A stretch of 64,000 nt of DNA. Source: Kitasatospora papulosa (GTDB lineage: Bacteria > Actinomycetota > Actinomycetes > Streptomycetales > Streptomycetaceae). The translations under genes and the position numbers were made by a program. This document shows, in pieces, positions 43,136 through 52,648 of the stretch; the stretch's first letter is position 1, and each line of letters opens with the position of its first letter. Under the pieces are notes generated by a model, which saw nothing but the letters and a program-made list of their open reading frames with translations, ran no database searches and was not told the origin of the DNA. The DNA is taken from the NCBI RefSeq assembly GCF_000717245.1, contig NZ_JNYQ01000004.1, forward strand, positions 496,001-560,000, given 5' to 3'.

Positions 43136-43644
43136 GCAGTCACGTACTCCAGGAACGGAATCGACTCAGCGAGCGCGATGCGCTGGTACTCCAGGAACGG
43201 GGCGGGATCGCCTTCGTACAGTTCCCGCTCGATCTGTGTCCCGTCGTCGGCGTACTTCATCAGGACGACCGTGGAGCGGTCGAACATCCAGAAGTCGTCG
43301 ACACCCGCCAGGGGGTTCGTCCGGTCCGTGACGTCGAGGATGAGGATGTCTTCCCCGACCGGAGCCTGATGGCGGTAGTACCGCTCGAACTCGAAGCGCA
43401 GGTAGTCCGAGAGCGGACGCGTCAGCACGTGGACGCGGCCGATCGTCCCGCCGGTCTCGCGGTGCCTGCGGATCAGCGCCATCCAGTCGTCCTCGTACGG
43501 GCCGGGGAACCGTTCCCCGGCGAGGAACCGGGAGAACTCGTCCGCCTCCTGTGGGACGCGGTAGACGGGGCGTGTCTCCAGCCGCCACGCCTCGCTCGTG
43601 AACTCGCTGAACTTCGCCTGCCACTTCTCACCAGCCAAGAGCAC
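43132..43644 (-). CDS. DUF6879 family protein
   Basis: A 170-aa protein starting at GTG 43644, with GGGAGG upstream. The sequence (FSEFTSEAWRLETRPVYRVPQEADEFSRFLAGERFP...HVLTRPLSDYLRFEFERYY...GEDILILD...FWMFDRSTVVLMKY) matches the DUF6879 family, which accompanies XRE-DUF5753 regulators. The function is unknown; acidic members are thought to act as partners or antagonists of the regulator. It overlaps the small upstream gene by 17 nt and the downstream regulator by 4 nt. Confidence 0.82.
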   Translation of the reverse strand: MLLAGEKWQAKFSEFTSEAWRLETRPVYRVPQEADEFSRFLAGERFPGPYEDDWMALIRRHRETGGTIGRVHVLTRPLSDYLRFEFERYYRHQAPVGEDILILDVTDRTNPLAGVDDFWMFDRSTVVLMKYADDGTQIERELYEGDPAPFLEYQRIALAESIPFLEYVTA

Positions 43645-43867
43645 GGACTGCCTCCCGCAACACGCTCTCCGGAATCTCCACCAGGCCCTCCCCCTGCGGG
43701 GGCGTGAAGCCGTCGAACAGGTCGCCCTGCACCACGATGCTCCCCTTCTCAGTGCGGTACACGTTCGGGCAGTCGCCCTGTCCGCACTCCCCGCTTCCGT
43801 TGCCGTTCTTGTCGTCTCCGCCCGTCAGCCGGGTCAATCCAGTGCGCTCGGACACGTGAACCCCCAA
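43628..43867 (-). CDS. Small acidic protein of the XRE cassette
   Basis: A 79-aa protein upstream of the DUF6879 gene. It has GECGQGDCPNVYRTEKGSIVVQGDLFDGFTPPQGEGLVEIPESVLREAVRAL, a pattern seen in the small third partner of WhiJ-type loci. No enzymatic motif is present. The frames overlap so that all three genes form one transcript. Confidence 0.72.
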   Translation of the reverse strand: MGVHVSERTGLTRLTGGDDKNGNGSGECGQGDCPNVYRTEKGSIVVQGDLFDGFTPPQGEGLVEIPESVLREAVRALGW

Positions 43868-44082
43868 GTCCGCAGCCCCCTGCCGGAGCCGCCCAGAACG
43901 ACGGTACGGACGCCATGCACGGCCGTCTATGCACTCTCGCGACTATGCGCGTCCTTGCATAAAGAGGGCCCGCGAGCGGGTCGCTGGAGGCTCCCGCCCT
44001 CTTCCTCTCGCCAGGGTCATCCCGGGCCCCTCGCTGCCCCTTCGAAAGCCCAGGTCATCACTGCCCCAACCACTTCCCCAGA

Positions 44083-44101
44083 GTCAGCACGAAGTCAGCA
44101 C
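44083..44101 (+). repeat. Right arm-type repeats (GTCAGCAC x2)
   Basis: GTCAGCAC lies at 44083-44090 and 44094-44101, 11 bp apart, as near the left end. The remaining stretch 43868-44223 has no gene; it contains these repeats and a terminator. Confidence 0.7.
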
Positions 44102-44142
44102 GCGACCCGGAAAAGGCCTGAATCCACCGGAGAAAACAGGAA

Positions 44143-44168
44143 GGGGCCAGACCCGAAGATCTGGCCCC
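44143..44168 (-). terminator. Element-supplied terminator for ychF
   Basis: GGGGCCAGA (44143-44151) pairs with TCTGGCCCC (44160-44168). On the minus strand a T-rich tail follows, and it lies 56 nt after the ychF stop. Confidence 0.8.
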
Positions 44169-44223
44169 TGACCTGGGGTTTCCTACCCTGACCAGCCACT
44201 TTCAGCGATCAAGGAATCACGCA

Positions 44224-45312
<1,089 letters not shown>

Positions 45313-45556
45313 TTTGGCGACTTCCTGGAGTGAGGAGACGGGAAGGAGGAGAGGGGGTGCGCGGGCCGTCCCGTGGGTGGGCCGATTCTCCAGTTTACGG
45401 GCGGGGCCGGGCGGCCCGTCACGGGTGCGGGGACGGAGGCCGGTCAGGGGCCGACCGGTGGTGTTTCGGCCGAGTGGGATCGAACGCAACGCCAAGGTAG
45501 GCCAAAGCGCGTGTCCAACGCCCGAAAGAACGCACCCGGCGACCTAGGTTGGCGGG

Positions 45557-46171
45557 GTGGAGCAGCACAGGACACGTACCCCGCAGCGCAGGCAGCCCGC
45601 GCAGGCCCCGCCCGCCGCACCGTCCGGCGGTCTCGGCGAGGGCCCGGCCGGCGGTCCGGTGTCGGTGGTGGTCGCCCCGGCCCCGGCGGCGGCCCCGAGC
45701 CGGGGGTCCCGGCCCGGCGGCGTACCGCCCGTGGTCCTGGCACTGCGCAGATTCCCCGACCCGCGGCTGACGGGGATCGGCGCCGGGCTCTTCGCGGTCC
45801 TGACCATGTTCCTGCTGGCCTGCGCCGACCAGCTGCTCCTCGGCGGCTCGGAGATCGTGTACGGGGTGCTGTTCCTGCCGGTCAGCGCCCTGACCGCGCT
45901 CTGGGTGCGGCCCGCCGACCTGGTGACCGCGCCGATCATCGTCCCCATCGCCTTCGCGGTCGGGGTGATCCCCGTGGCGGGGGGCACCGGAGGCTTCGGC
46001 GGGCAGGCGATGGCCGTCGTCACCGCCCTCGCCGTCCATGCCGGCTGGCTGTACGGAGGAACGCTCGTCGCCGGTCTCATCGCCTCGGTACGCAAGATCC
46101 GGCAGATGCGGGAGCGGCAGCGCCACCTGGTCAGGGCCGACCGGGCGGCCGCCCGCCGCCCCCGCGTCTAG
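45557..46171 (+). CDS. DUF6542 membrane protein
   Basis: A 204-aa protein starting at GTG 45557. An N-terminal Pro/Ala-rich segment of about 65 residues precedes four hydrophobic helices (LTGIGAGLFAVLTMFLLACAD; IVYGVLFLPVSALTALWV; VTAPIIVPIAFAVGVIPV; AVVTALAVHAGWLYGGTLVAGLI). The basic C-terminus is cytoplasmic. The gene is conserved next to ychF and ispH in Streptomyces, but its role is unknown. Confidence 0.78.
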   Translation: MEQHRTRTPQRRQPAQAPPAAPSGGLGEGPAGGPVSVVVAPAPAAAPSRGSRPGGVPPVVLALRRFPDPRLTGIGAGLFAVLTMFLLACADQLLLGGSEIVYGVLFLPVSALTALWVRPADLVTAPIIVPIAFAVGVIPVAGGTGGFGGQAMAVVTALAVHAGWLYGGTLVAGLIASVRKIRQMRERQRHLVRADRAAARRPRV

Positions 46172-46189
46172 GGGTCCTCCGGGACGGGC

Positions 46190-46927
46190 CTACCGGCCCG
46201 CGGCCGCCATGGCCGCTCCGACGATGCCCGCGTTGTTCTGGAGCTGGGCCGGGACGATCTCCGCGCGTACGTGCTCGATGAGCGGCAGGAACTTCTCCGC
46301 CTTGCGGCTGACGCCGCCGCCGATGATGAACAGTTCGGGCGAGAACAGCATCTCCACGTGGACCAGGTACTTCTGCACCCGGTGCGCCCAGTGGTGCCAG
46401 CTGAGGTCCTCGTCCTCCTTGGCCTTCGTGGAGGCGCGCTTCTCCGCGTCGTGGCCGTGCAGCTCCAGATGACCGAGCTCCGTGTTGGGCACCAGCTGCC
46501 CGTCGGTGAAGACCGCGCTGCCGATGCCCGTCCCGAGGGTCAGCATGATCACGGTGCCCTTGCGGTCACGGCCGGCGCCGAAGGTCATCTCGGCGACACC
46601 GGCGGCGTCGGCGTCGTTGAGGATCGTGACCGGCTGCCCGATCCGCTCGCTGAGCAGCTTCCGGGCGTCCGTGTCGATCCAGCCCTTGTCCACGTTGGCC
46701 GCGGTCCGGGTGATGCCGCCGGTGACGACTCCGGGGAACGTGATGCCGACCGGGCCCTTCCAGTCGAAATGGCCGACGACCTCGGCCACACCGTCGGCCA
46801 CGCTCGCGGGCGTGGCCGGGTGGGGTGTCAGTACCTTGTGGCGCTCCTGCGCCAGCTCTCCGCGGTCCAGGTCCACGGGCGCGCCCTTGATCCCTGAACC
46901 GCCGATGTCCACACCGAAGATCTCCAT
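46190..46927 (-). CDS. ppgK: Polyphosphate glucokinase (ROK family)
   Basis: A 245-aa ROK-family sugar kinase. The phosphate-binding motif is FGVDIGGSGIKGAPVDL, the substrate Asp lies in NDADAAGVAEM, and LTLGTGIGSAVF is the adenosine/ROK signature. This sequence class is the actinobacterial polyphosphate/ATP glucokinase that makes glucose 6-phosphate. An upstream GTG (46936) adds three residues. It may supply phosphorylated glucose released by the GH1 enzyme, though that gene is far away. Confidence 0.9.
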   Translation of the reverse strand: MEIFGVDIGGSGIKGAPVDLDRGELAQERHKVLTPHPATPASVADGVAEVVGHFDWKGPVGITFPGVVTGGITRTAANVDKGWIDTDARKLLSERIGQPVTILNDADAAGVAEMTFGAGRDRKGTVIMLTLGTGIGSAVFTDGQLVPNTELGHLELHGHDAEKRASTKAKEDEDLSWHHWAHRVQKYLVHVEMLFSPELFIIGGGVSRKAEKFLPLIEHVRAEIVPAQLQNNAGIVGAAMAAAGR

Positions 46928-47049
46928 GTGACCCACGGTACGTGCAGGTGTCGCGGATCACTCCCCCGGAGTGGCGATCCGGTGGGATCGCGCCGGTCCG
47001 GCGGTCGGGGCGCGCCCGGCCCGGCTCACGGGAGCGGGCGCGCCCGGGG

Positions 47050-48081
47050 TCATTCGGCGGAGAGTGCGGCGGCCTCGGCGCGGAGGTCGCGCCGGAGCTC
47101 CTTGGGCAGCGAGAAGGTGATCGACTCGTCCGCGGTCTTCACCGTCTCGACGTCCGCGTAACCGCGCTCGCCCAGCCACTCCAGCACGCCGTCGACCAGG
47201 ACGTCGGGCACCGAGGCCCCGGAGGTGAGACCGACCGTGGTGACGCCCTCCAGCCAGGCCTCGTCGATCTCGGAGGCGAAGTCCACCAGGTGGGCGGCCG
47301 GCGCGCCGGCGTCCAGGGCGACCTCGACCATGCGGATCGAGTTGGAGGAGTTCTTCGAGCCGACGACGATGACCAGATCGGCGTCCTCGGCCAGCTTCTT
47401 CACCGCGACCTGGCGGTTCTGCGTGGCGTAGCAGATGTCGTCGCTCGGCGGGGAGAGGAGGTTCGGGAACTTGTTCTTGAGCGCCCCGACCGTCTCCATC
47501 GTCTCGTCGACGGAGAGGGTGGTCTGGGAGAGCCAGACGACCTTCGACTCGTCGCGGACCTCGACGTTCGCGACGTCGTCGGGGCCGTCGACCAGCGTGA
47601 TGTGGTCGGGGGCCTCGCCGCTCGTGCCGATGACCTCCTCGTGGCCCTCGTGGCCGATCAGGAGGATGTCGTAGTCCTCCTTGGCGTACCGGACGGCTTC
47701 CTTGTGGACCTTGGTGACCAGCGGGCAGGTCGCGTCGATCGTGGCGAGCTTGCGCTCGGCGGCCTCCGCGTGGACCGTCGGGGCGACACCGTGCGCGGAG
47801 AACATCACGATGGAGCCCTCGGGCACCTCCGCGGTCACGTCGACGAAGATCGCGCCCTTCTTCTCGAGCGTCTGTACGACGTACTTGTTGTGCACGATCT
47901 CGTGGCGGACGTAGATCGGGGCACCGTACTGCTCCAGGGCCTTCTCGACGGCGATCACGGCGCGGTCCACGCCCGCGCAGTAGCCGCGGGGCGCGGCGAG
48001 CAGGACACGGCGGTCGCCACTGCTGCGCGAAGCGTCTCCGCTCGCGGCGGTGGCGGGTGACGGGCTGGGCGTTGCAGTCAT
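47050..48081 (-). CDS. ispH: 4-hydroxy-3-methylbut-2-enyl diphosphate reductase IspH
   Basis: A 343-aa iron-sulfur enzyme that performs the last step of the MEP isoprenoid pathway, giving IPP and DMAPP from HMBPP. The three cluster cysteines are visible: APRGYCAGVDRA (Cys35), IDATCPLVTKVH and DICYATQNRQ. HEIVHNKYVV and SAHGVAP are substrate-binding motifs. ATG 48081 is used; an upstream ATG adds three residues. It is convergent with nothing close and divergent from the APC permease. Confidence 0.95.
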   Translation of the reverse strand: MTATPSPSPATAASGDASRSSGDRRVLLAAPRGYCAGVDRAVIAVEKALEQYGAPIYVRHEIVHNKYVVQTLEKKGAIFVDVTAEVPEGSIVMFSAHGVAPTVHAEAAERKLATIDATCPLVTKVHKEAVRYAKEDYDILLIGHEGHEEVIGTSGEAPDHITLVDGPDDVANVEVRDESKVVWLSQTTLSVDETMETVGALKNKFPNLLSPPSDDICYATQNRQVAVKKLAEDADLVIVVGSKNSSNSIRMVEVALDAGAPAAHLVDFASEIDEAWLEGVTTVGLTSGASVPDVLVDGVLEWLGERGYADVETVKTADESITFSLPKELRRDLRAEAAALSAE

Positions 48082-48168
48082 GCGTCCCATCGTAAGGCCG
48101 TACCGAACAGGCGCCGGATCGGCGGGGTCGGGAGACTGAGGCGTACGCAATCCAGCGACGGAGGCTCC

Positions 48169-49518
48169 ATGGCGGTCAGCGGCGGCAGCACGGCCGAGGG
48201 AAAGCTTCGGCGCACACTCGGGTTCCGGGACCTCGTGGTCTACGGGCTGCTGTTCATCGCGCCCATGGCCCCGGTCGGCGTGTTCGGCACGCTGGACGCC
48301 AAGTCCGACGGGGCCGTGGCGCTGGTGTACCTGGTGGCGACCGTGGTGATGGCGTTCACCGCGTTCAGCTACGCCCAGATGGTCCATGTCGCCCCGCTCG
48401 CCGGGTCGGTCTTCGCGTACGCCCGCAAGGGGCTCGGGGAGGGGCCCGGGTTCATCGCGGGCTGGATGGCCATGCTCGACTACCTGCTCATCCCGGCGGT
48501 CGCCTACCTGTTCTCGGGCATCGCGATGAACGCGCTGGTGCCCGAGGTGTCCCGCTGGGTGTGGACGGCGATCGCGGTGGTCGTCACGACCGCGCTCAAC
48601 CTCTGGGGGGTGCGGGCGGCGGCCCGGGTGGGCTTCGCGGTGCTCGCCATGGAGATCGTGGTGCTGCTGGTGTTCGTGGTCTCGGCCGTGGTGGTGCTGG
48701 CCAGGGACGGGGCGGAGCGCGGCTGGCTGACCCCGCTCACGGGGGACACCGGGTTCTCGACGACCGCGGTGCTGGGTGCGGTGTCCGTCGCCGTGCTGTC
48801 CTATCTGGGTTTCGACGCGATCGCCTCGTTCGCCGAGGAGGTGACGGGCGGTTCGGCGAAGGTGGCGCGGGCGGTGCTGTTCTGCCTGGTGCTCGCCGGG
48901 GCGCTGTTCGTCGTCCAGTCGTACCTGGCGGCGCTGCTGGAGCCGGTGAGCTCGGCGGAGCTCGCGGCGGACCCGGTGAAGCAGGGGTCGGCGTTCTACG
49001 ACGCGGTGGACGCCTCGGTCGGGACGTGGCTGCACGACCTGGTGGCCGTCAGCAAGGCCATCGGCGCGGCCTTCGCGGCGCTGGCCGGGCAGGCGGCGGC
49101 CGGACGGCTGGTGTTCGCGATGGGCAGGGAGGGGCGGCTGCCGTCGTTCCTCTCCCGGGTCGACGGCGGGTCGGGGGTCCCGCGCGTCGCGATCGCGTGC
49201 GCCGCGGTCGTGACCCTGGTGGCGGCGGTGTGGGCGGCACGGCGCGACGACGGCCTCGACCATCTGGTGTCGGTGGTGAACGTCGGCGCGCTCACCGCGT
49301 TCGTGCTGCTGCACGCGTCGGTGGTCGGCTGGTTCGCCGTGCGCCGGATGGAGGGTCCGCCGAGCTGGTGGCGCCACGTCGTGGTGCCGGTGGTGGGCGC
49401 CGGCGTGCTGGTCGCGGTCATCCTGGAGGCGACGGCGACCGCCCAGCTGGTCGGCGTGTGCTGGCTGGGGATCGGCCTGGTGGTGCTCGCGCTCCAGTGG
49501 GGGCGACGCACCGCCTGA
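48169..49518 (+). CDS. APC family amino-acid/amine permease
   Basis: A 449-aa permease with about 12 membrane helices. The N-terminal LRRTLGFRDLVVYGLLFIAPMAPVGVFG is the APC-family start, with unwound helix-1 residues. A second characteristic segment, YLGFDAIASFAEEVTGGS, contains the helix-6 signature. It probably exchanges or imports an amino acid or polyamine with protons. It lies 87 nt from divergent ispH and 30 nt before xseA, without a functional link that I can see. Confidence 0.88.
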   Translation: MAVSGGSTAEGKLRRTLGFRDLVVYGLLFIAPMAPVGVFGTLDAKSDGAVALVYLVATVVMAFTAFSYAQMVHVAPLAGSVFAYARKGLGEGPGFIAGWMAMLDYLLIPAVAYLFSGIAMNALVPEVSRWVWTAIAVVVTTALNLWGVRAAARVGFAVLAMEIVVLLVFVVSAVVVLARDGAERGWLTPLTGDTGFSTTAVLGAVSVAVLSYLGFDAIASFAEEVTGGSAKVARAVLFCLVLAGALFVVQSYLAALLEPVSSAELAADPVKQGSAFYDAVDASVGTWLHDLVAVSKAIGAAFAALAGQAAAGRLVFAMGREGRLPSFLSRVDGGSGVPRVAIACAAVVTLVAAVWAARRDDGLDHLVSVVNVGALTAFVLLHASVVGWFAVRRMEGPPSWWRHVVVPVVGAGVLVAVILEATATAQLVGVCWLGIGLVVLALQWGRRTA

Positions 49519-49548
49519 TTGTCGGCGCCGGCCGATACGCTCGCCCGT

Positions 49549-50760
49549 ATGGCTCTCACCACGTCCCCCGAAGCCCCGCTGCCCGTCGGCGACGTGTCAC
49601 GGCTGATCGGCGGGTGGATCGACCGGCTCGGCGCCGTCTGGGTGGAGGGACAGATCACCCAGTTGTCCCGCCGGCCGGGTGCCGGGGTGGTGTTCCTGAC
49701 GCTGCGCGACCCGTCCCACGACATCTCGGTGAGCGTGACCTGCTTCCGGCAGGTCTTCGACCGGATCGCCGACGTGGTGACGGAGGGCGCGCGGGTGGTG
49801 GTCCTCGCCAAGCCCGAGTGGTACGCCCCGCGCGGGCAGTTGTCCCTGCGGGCCACGGAGATACGGCCGGTGGGCATCGGCGAGCTGCTGGTGCGGCTGG
49901 AACAGCTGAAGAAGTCCCTGGCGGCCGAGGGCCTCTTCGCCCTGGACCGGAAGAAGCCGCTGCCGTTCCTTCCGCAGCTGATCGGCCTGGTCTCCGGGCG
50001 GGCCTCCGCGGCGGAGCGTGACGTGCTGGAGAACGCCAGACGACGGTGGCCCGCGGTGCGCTTCGAGGTACGCAACACCGCGGTGCAGGGCGTGCACGCG
50101 GTGAATCAGGTGGTCCAGGCGGTGCAGGAGCTGGACGGGCTGCCGGAGGTCGACGTGATCGTCGTCGCGCGCGGCGGCGGCAGCGTCGAGGATCTGCTGC
50201 CGTTCTCGGACGAGGCGCTGATCCGGGCGGTGGCCGCGTGCCGTACCCCGGTGGTCTCCGCGATCGGGCATGAGCCGGACTCGCCCCTCCTCGACCTGGT
50301 GGCGGATGTGCGGGCCTCGACGCCGACCGACGCGGCGAAGAAGGTCGTGCCGGACGTGGGCGAGGAGCTCGACCGGGTGCAGCAGCTCCGTGACCGGACA
50401 CTGAGAACCGTGCGCGGGCTGATCGACCGGGAGGAGCGCGGGCTCGCCCACGCGCTGGGCAGGTCCTCGATGGAGCGCCCGCAGCGGATGGTGGACGAGC
50501 GCGAGGCGGAGGTGGACGCGCTGGTCGGACGGAGCCGCAGGGTGCTCGGACACCTGCTGGACCGCGCCGACTCGGAGCTGGCGCACACCCGGGCCCGGGT
50601 GGTGGCGCTGTCGCCGGCGGCGACGCTGGAGCGGGGGTACGCCGTCCTCCAGCGGCCGGACGGCCATGTGGTCCGCTCCCCCGCGGACGCCGGGGCGCCG
50701 GGCGCGGAGCTGAGGGCGCGGGTCTCCGAGGGCGAGTTCACCGTACGGGTCGCGGAGTGA
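49549..50760 (+). CDS. xseA: Exodeoxyribonuclease VII large subunit
   Basis: A 403-aa ExoVII large subunit. The N-terminal OB-fold (VWVEGQITQLSRRPGAGVVFLTLRD) precedes the catalytic domain with VVARGGGSVEDLLPFSDEALIRA and SAIGHEPDSPLLD. The C-terminal half is a long helical arm that binds small subunits. It trims single-stranded DNA in repair. The ATG at 49549 matches the conserved start. The small subunit follows 40 nt later. Confidence 0.94.
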   Translation: MALTTSPEAPLPVGDVSRLIGGWIDRLGAVWVEGQITQLSRRPGAGVVFLTLRDPSHDISVSVTCFRQVFDRIADVVTEGARVVVLAKPEWYAPRGQLSLRATEIRPVGIGELLVRLEQLKKSLAAEGLFALDRKKPLPFLPQLIGLVSGRASAAERDVLENARRRWPAVRFEVRNTAVQGVHAVNQVVQAVQELDGLPEVDVIVVARGGGSVEDLLPFSDEALIRAVAACRTPVVSAIGHEPDSPLLDLVADVRASTPTDAAKKVVPDVGEELDRVQQLRDRTLRTVRGLIDREERGLAHALGRSSMERPQRMVDEREAEVDALVGRSRRVLGHLLDRADSELAHTRARVVALSPAATLERGYAVLQRPDGHVVRSPADAGAPGAELRARVSEGEFTVRVAE

Positions 50761-50800
50761 GGGGCCGGCGTTGTCGGAGCCCGCGCATAGGGTGGTCGGC

Positions 50801-51052
50801 ATGACGGACGACGGGACGACGACGGCTGCCACGGCGGGCACGCTCGGGTACGAGCAGGCGCGGGACGAGCTGATCGAGGTCGTACGCCGCCTGGAGGCGG
50901 GCGGGACGACCCTGGAGGAGTCACTGGCCCTGTGGGAGCGCGGCGAGGAGCTGGCGAAGGTGTGCCGGCGCTGGCTGGAGGGCGCGCGGGCCCGCCTGGA
51001 CGCGGCTCTGGCGGGTCCCGAGGAGCCCTCGGACGGCGACGGTACGGACTGA
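50801..51052 (+). CDS. xseB: Exodeoxyribonuclease VII small subunit
   Basis: An 83-aa helical protein. LGYEQARDELIEVVRRLEAGGTTLEESLALWERGEELAKVCRRWL is the complete XseB signature, forming helices that line the large subunit. It is cotranscribed with xseA. The acidic C-terminus is typical of actinobacterial versions. Confidence 0.93.
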   Translation: MTDDGTTTAATAGTLGYEQARDELIEVVRRLEAGGTTLEESLALWERGEELAKVCRRWLEGARARLDAALAGPEEPSDGDGTD

Positions 51053-51224
51053 GGGGTCCGCCGGGGGCCTGCGGCCGCGCCGGACGGGCGAGGCGGCCCG
51101 GGTGGTGCGCGGTCGGGTGGTGTGCCATGGATCACCCCCGACCCGATTTAGTTGAAGTTTAATCTATTACCGGGTTACGGTGCTCGCATCGCTCGACGCA
51201 TCCGTCCGGAAGGTAACCCCCCAG

Positions 51225-51815
51225 ATGTCCCTCGTTCTTGACCCCGCCGCCCAGGACCTCCTCTTCCGTGAGGCCCGCACTGCCAACACGTTCACCGACG
51301 AGCCGGTGACCGACGAGCAGGTCCAGGCGATCTACGACCTGGTCAAGTACGGCCCCACCGCCTTCAACCAGTCGCCGCTGCGCGTCGTGCTGGTCCGCTC
51401 GGCCGAGGGCCGCGAGCGCCTGGTCAAGCACATGGCCGAGGGCAACCGCCCGAAGACCGCCACCGCCCCGCTGGTCGCGCTCCTCGTCGCGGACCACGAG
51501 TTCCACGAGGAACTCCCGGCCCTCATGCCGCACTTCCCGCAGGCCAAGGACGCGTTCTTCTCCGAGCGCCCGGTCCGCGAGCAGTCCGCCGCGCTCAACG
51601 CCGCGCTGCAGGCCGCCTACTTCATCATCGGCGTCCGCGCCGCCGGTCTGGCCGCCGGCCCGATGACCGGCTTCGACGCCGCGGGCATCGAGAAGGAGTT
51701 CCTGGACGGCGACCACAAGCTGCTCATGGCCGTCAACATCGGCAAGCCGGGCGAGGACGCCTGGTTCCCGCGCCTGCCGCGCCTGTCCTACGACGAGGTC
51801 GTCACCACCGTCTGA
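51225..51815 (+). CDS. Nitroreductase family protein (RutE-like)
   Basis: A 196-aa FMN-dependent oxidoreductase of the nitroreductase family. The FMN-binding N-terminus EARTANTFTDEPVTDEQVQAIYDLVKYGPTAFNQSPLRVVLV matches the malonic-semialdehyde reductase RutE/HadB class. AALQAAYFIIGVRAAGLAAGPMTGFD is the distal motif. No other pyrimidine-catabolism gene is near, so substrate assignment is tentative. An AT-rich block (about 51144-51170) in the 170-nt leader contrasts with surrounding DNA and may be the promoter or a regulator site. A 20-bp terminator follows. Confidence 0.85.
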   Translation: MSLVLDPAAQDLLFREARTANTFTDEPVTDEQVQAIYDLVKYGPTAFNQSPLRVVLVRSAEGRERLVKHMAEGNRPKTATAPLVALLVADHEFHEELPALMPHFPQAKDAFFSERPVREQSAALNAALQAAYFIIGVRAAGLAAGPMTGFDAAGIEKEFLDGDHKLLMAVNIGKPGEDAWFPRLPRLSYDEVVTTV

Positions 51816-51854
51816 CCCCTGGTCCGGGGCGGTGGAACCGGTCCCCACCCGGAA

Positions 51855-51897
51855 CCGTGAGAGCCCCGCGACGCCGAGCGTCGCGGGGCTCTCACGG
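51855..51897 (+). terminator. Strong terminator hairpin after the nitroreductase gene
   Basis: Perfect 20-bp arms at 51855-51874 and 51878-51897 with a 3-nt loop. It can work for the convergent DUF4245 gene as well. Confidence 0.88.
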
Positions 51898-51946
51898 CTT
51901 CCGGTCCGGGCGGGGCCGCCACACGGCCGCCCGGACCCGCGGGCTG

Positions 51947-52504
51947 TCAGGAGGAGGCGGCGGGGGCCTCGGAAGCGGTGGCGGCCGGATCCGTCTTCAG
52001 CGCGGCGGCCATCTCGGCGAGCCGGTCCGACGGGGCCGATCCGGTGACGACCGTCGTCACGCCCTCGGCGTGCAGGACGAGGGCGTCGTACTTCGGCCCC
52101 TCCCAGACCTCCCAGGCCCGGCCCGACACCTCGCGCGTGCGCCCGGTGTTCTCGGCGTCACGGCTGACCTCGGGCACGTACTTCTTCGCCGGGGCCGTCG
52201 ACTGCTCCACGGCGACGTACCTGTCGTCCGGGTCGAGGAAGCCCAGGTGCCAGCCGGCGCCGTCACGGCCCTCGTACGAGACGGAGGTGGGCTTCCAGCC
52301 CTTCGACAGGCCGTCCGGGGCCGCCACCGGGTACGGCGCGGCACGGCGGGCCGTCGCGAGCTCGACCCGGTAGTCGACCGCCTTGATCGGGTCGGCCTTG
52401 TCGTCGTGCGGGATGAAGAGGTAGACGACGCCCGCCACTGCGGTGATCACGAGCATCGACAGGATCATGTCCCGGACGGTCTGCTTGCCTCGCTTGCTTG
52501 CCAC
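51947..52504 (-). CDS. DUF4245 membrane-anchored protein
   Basis: A 185-aa protein from GTG 52504. One helix (MILSMLVITAVAGVVYLFIP) anchors it, with the remainder outside. The external part (VDYRVELATARRAAPYPVAAPDGLSKGWKPTSVSYEG...GWHLGFLDPDDRYVAVEQSTAP) matches DUF4245. An in-frame ATG at 52558 would add 18 residues. The gene is divergent from glpX, an arrangement conserved in Streptomyces. The function is unknown. Confidence 0.82.
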   Translation of the reverse strand: MASKRGKQTVRDMILSMLVITAVAGVVYLFIPHDDKADPIKAVDYRVELATARRAAPYPVAAPDGLSKGWKPTSVSYEGRDGAGWHLGFLDPDDRYVAVEQSTAPAKKYVPEVSRDAENTGRTREVSGRAWEVWEGPKYDALVLHAEGVTTVVTGSAPSDRLAEMAAALKTDPAATASEAPAASS

Positions 52505-52580
52505 GGACTCAATGGTGGCATGAGCCTTTGGGCGTCCCGCCAGCGGGCGTCCGCTCATACGTGACCCGCCCTGCTCATTT

Positions 52581-52596
52581 TATCGACCTACCGATA
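52581..52596. promoter_or_regulatory. Small palindrome in the glpX/DUF4245 divergent region
   Basis: TATCG (52581-52585) and CGATA (52592-52596) form an inverted repeat in an AT-rich patch 53 nt before the glpX start. It resembles a TetR-type half-site arrangement, but no regulator can be assigned. Confidence 0.35.
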
Positions 52597-52648
52597 GAGT
52601 CACAGCACCCTCTTTTCCGGTCGTCGTCGTACAGAAAGGTGCGCTCCG

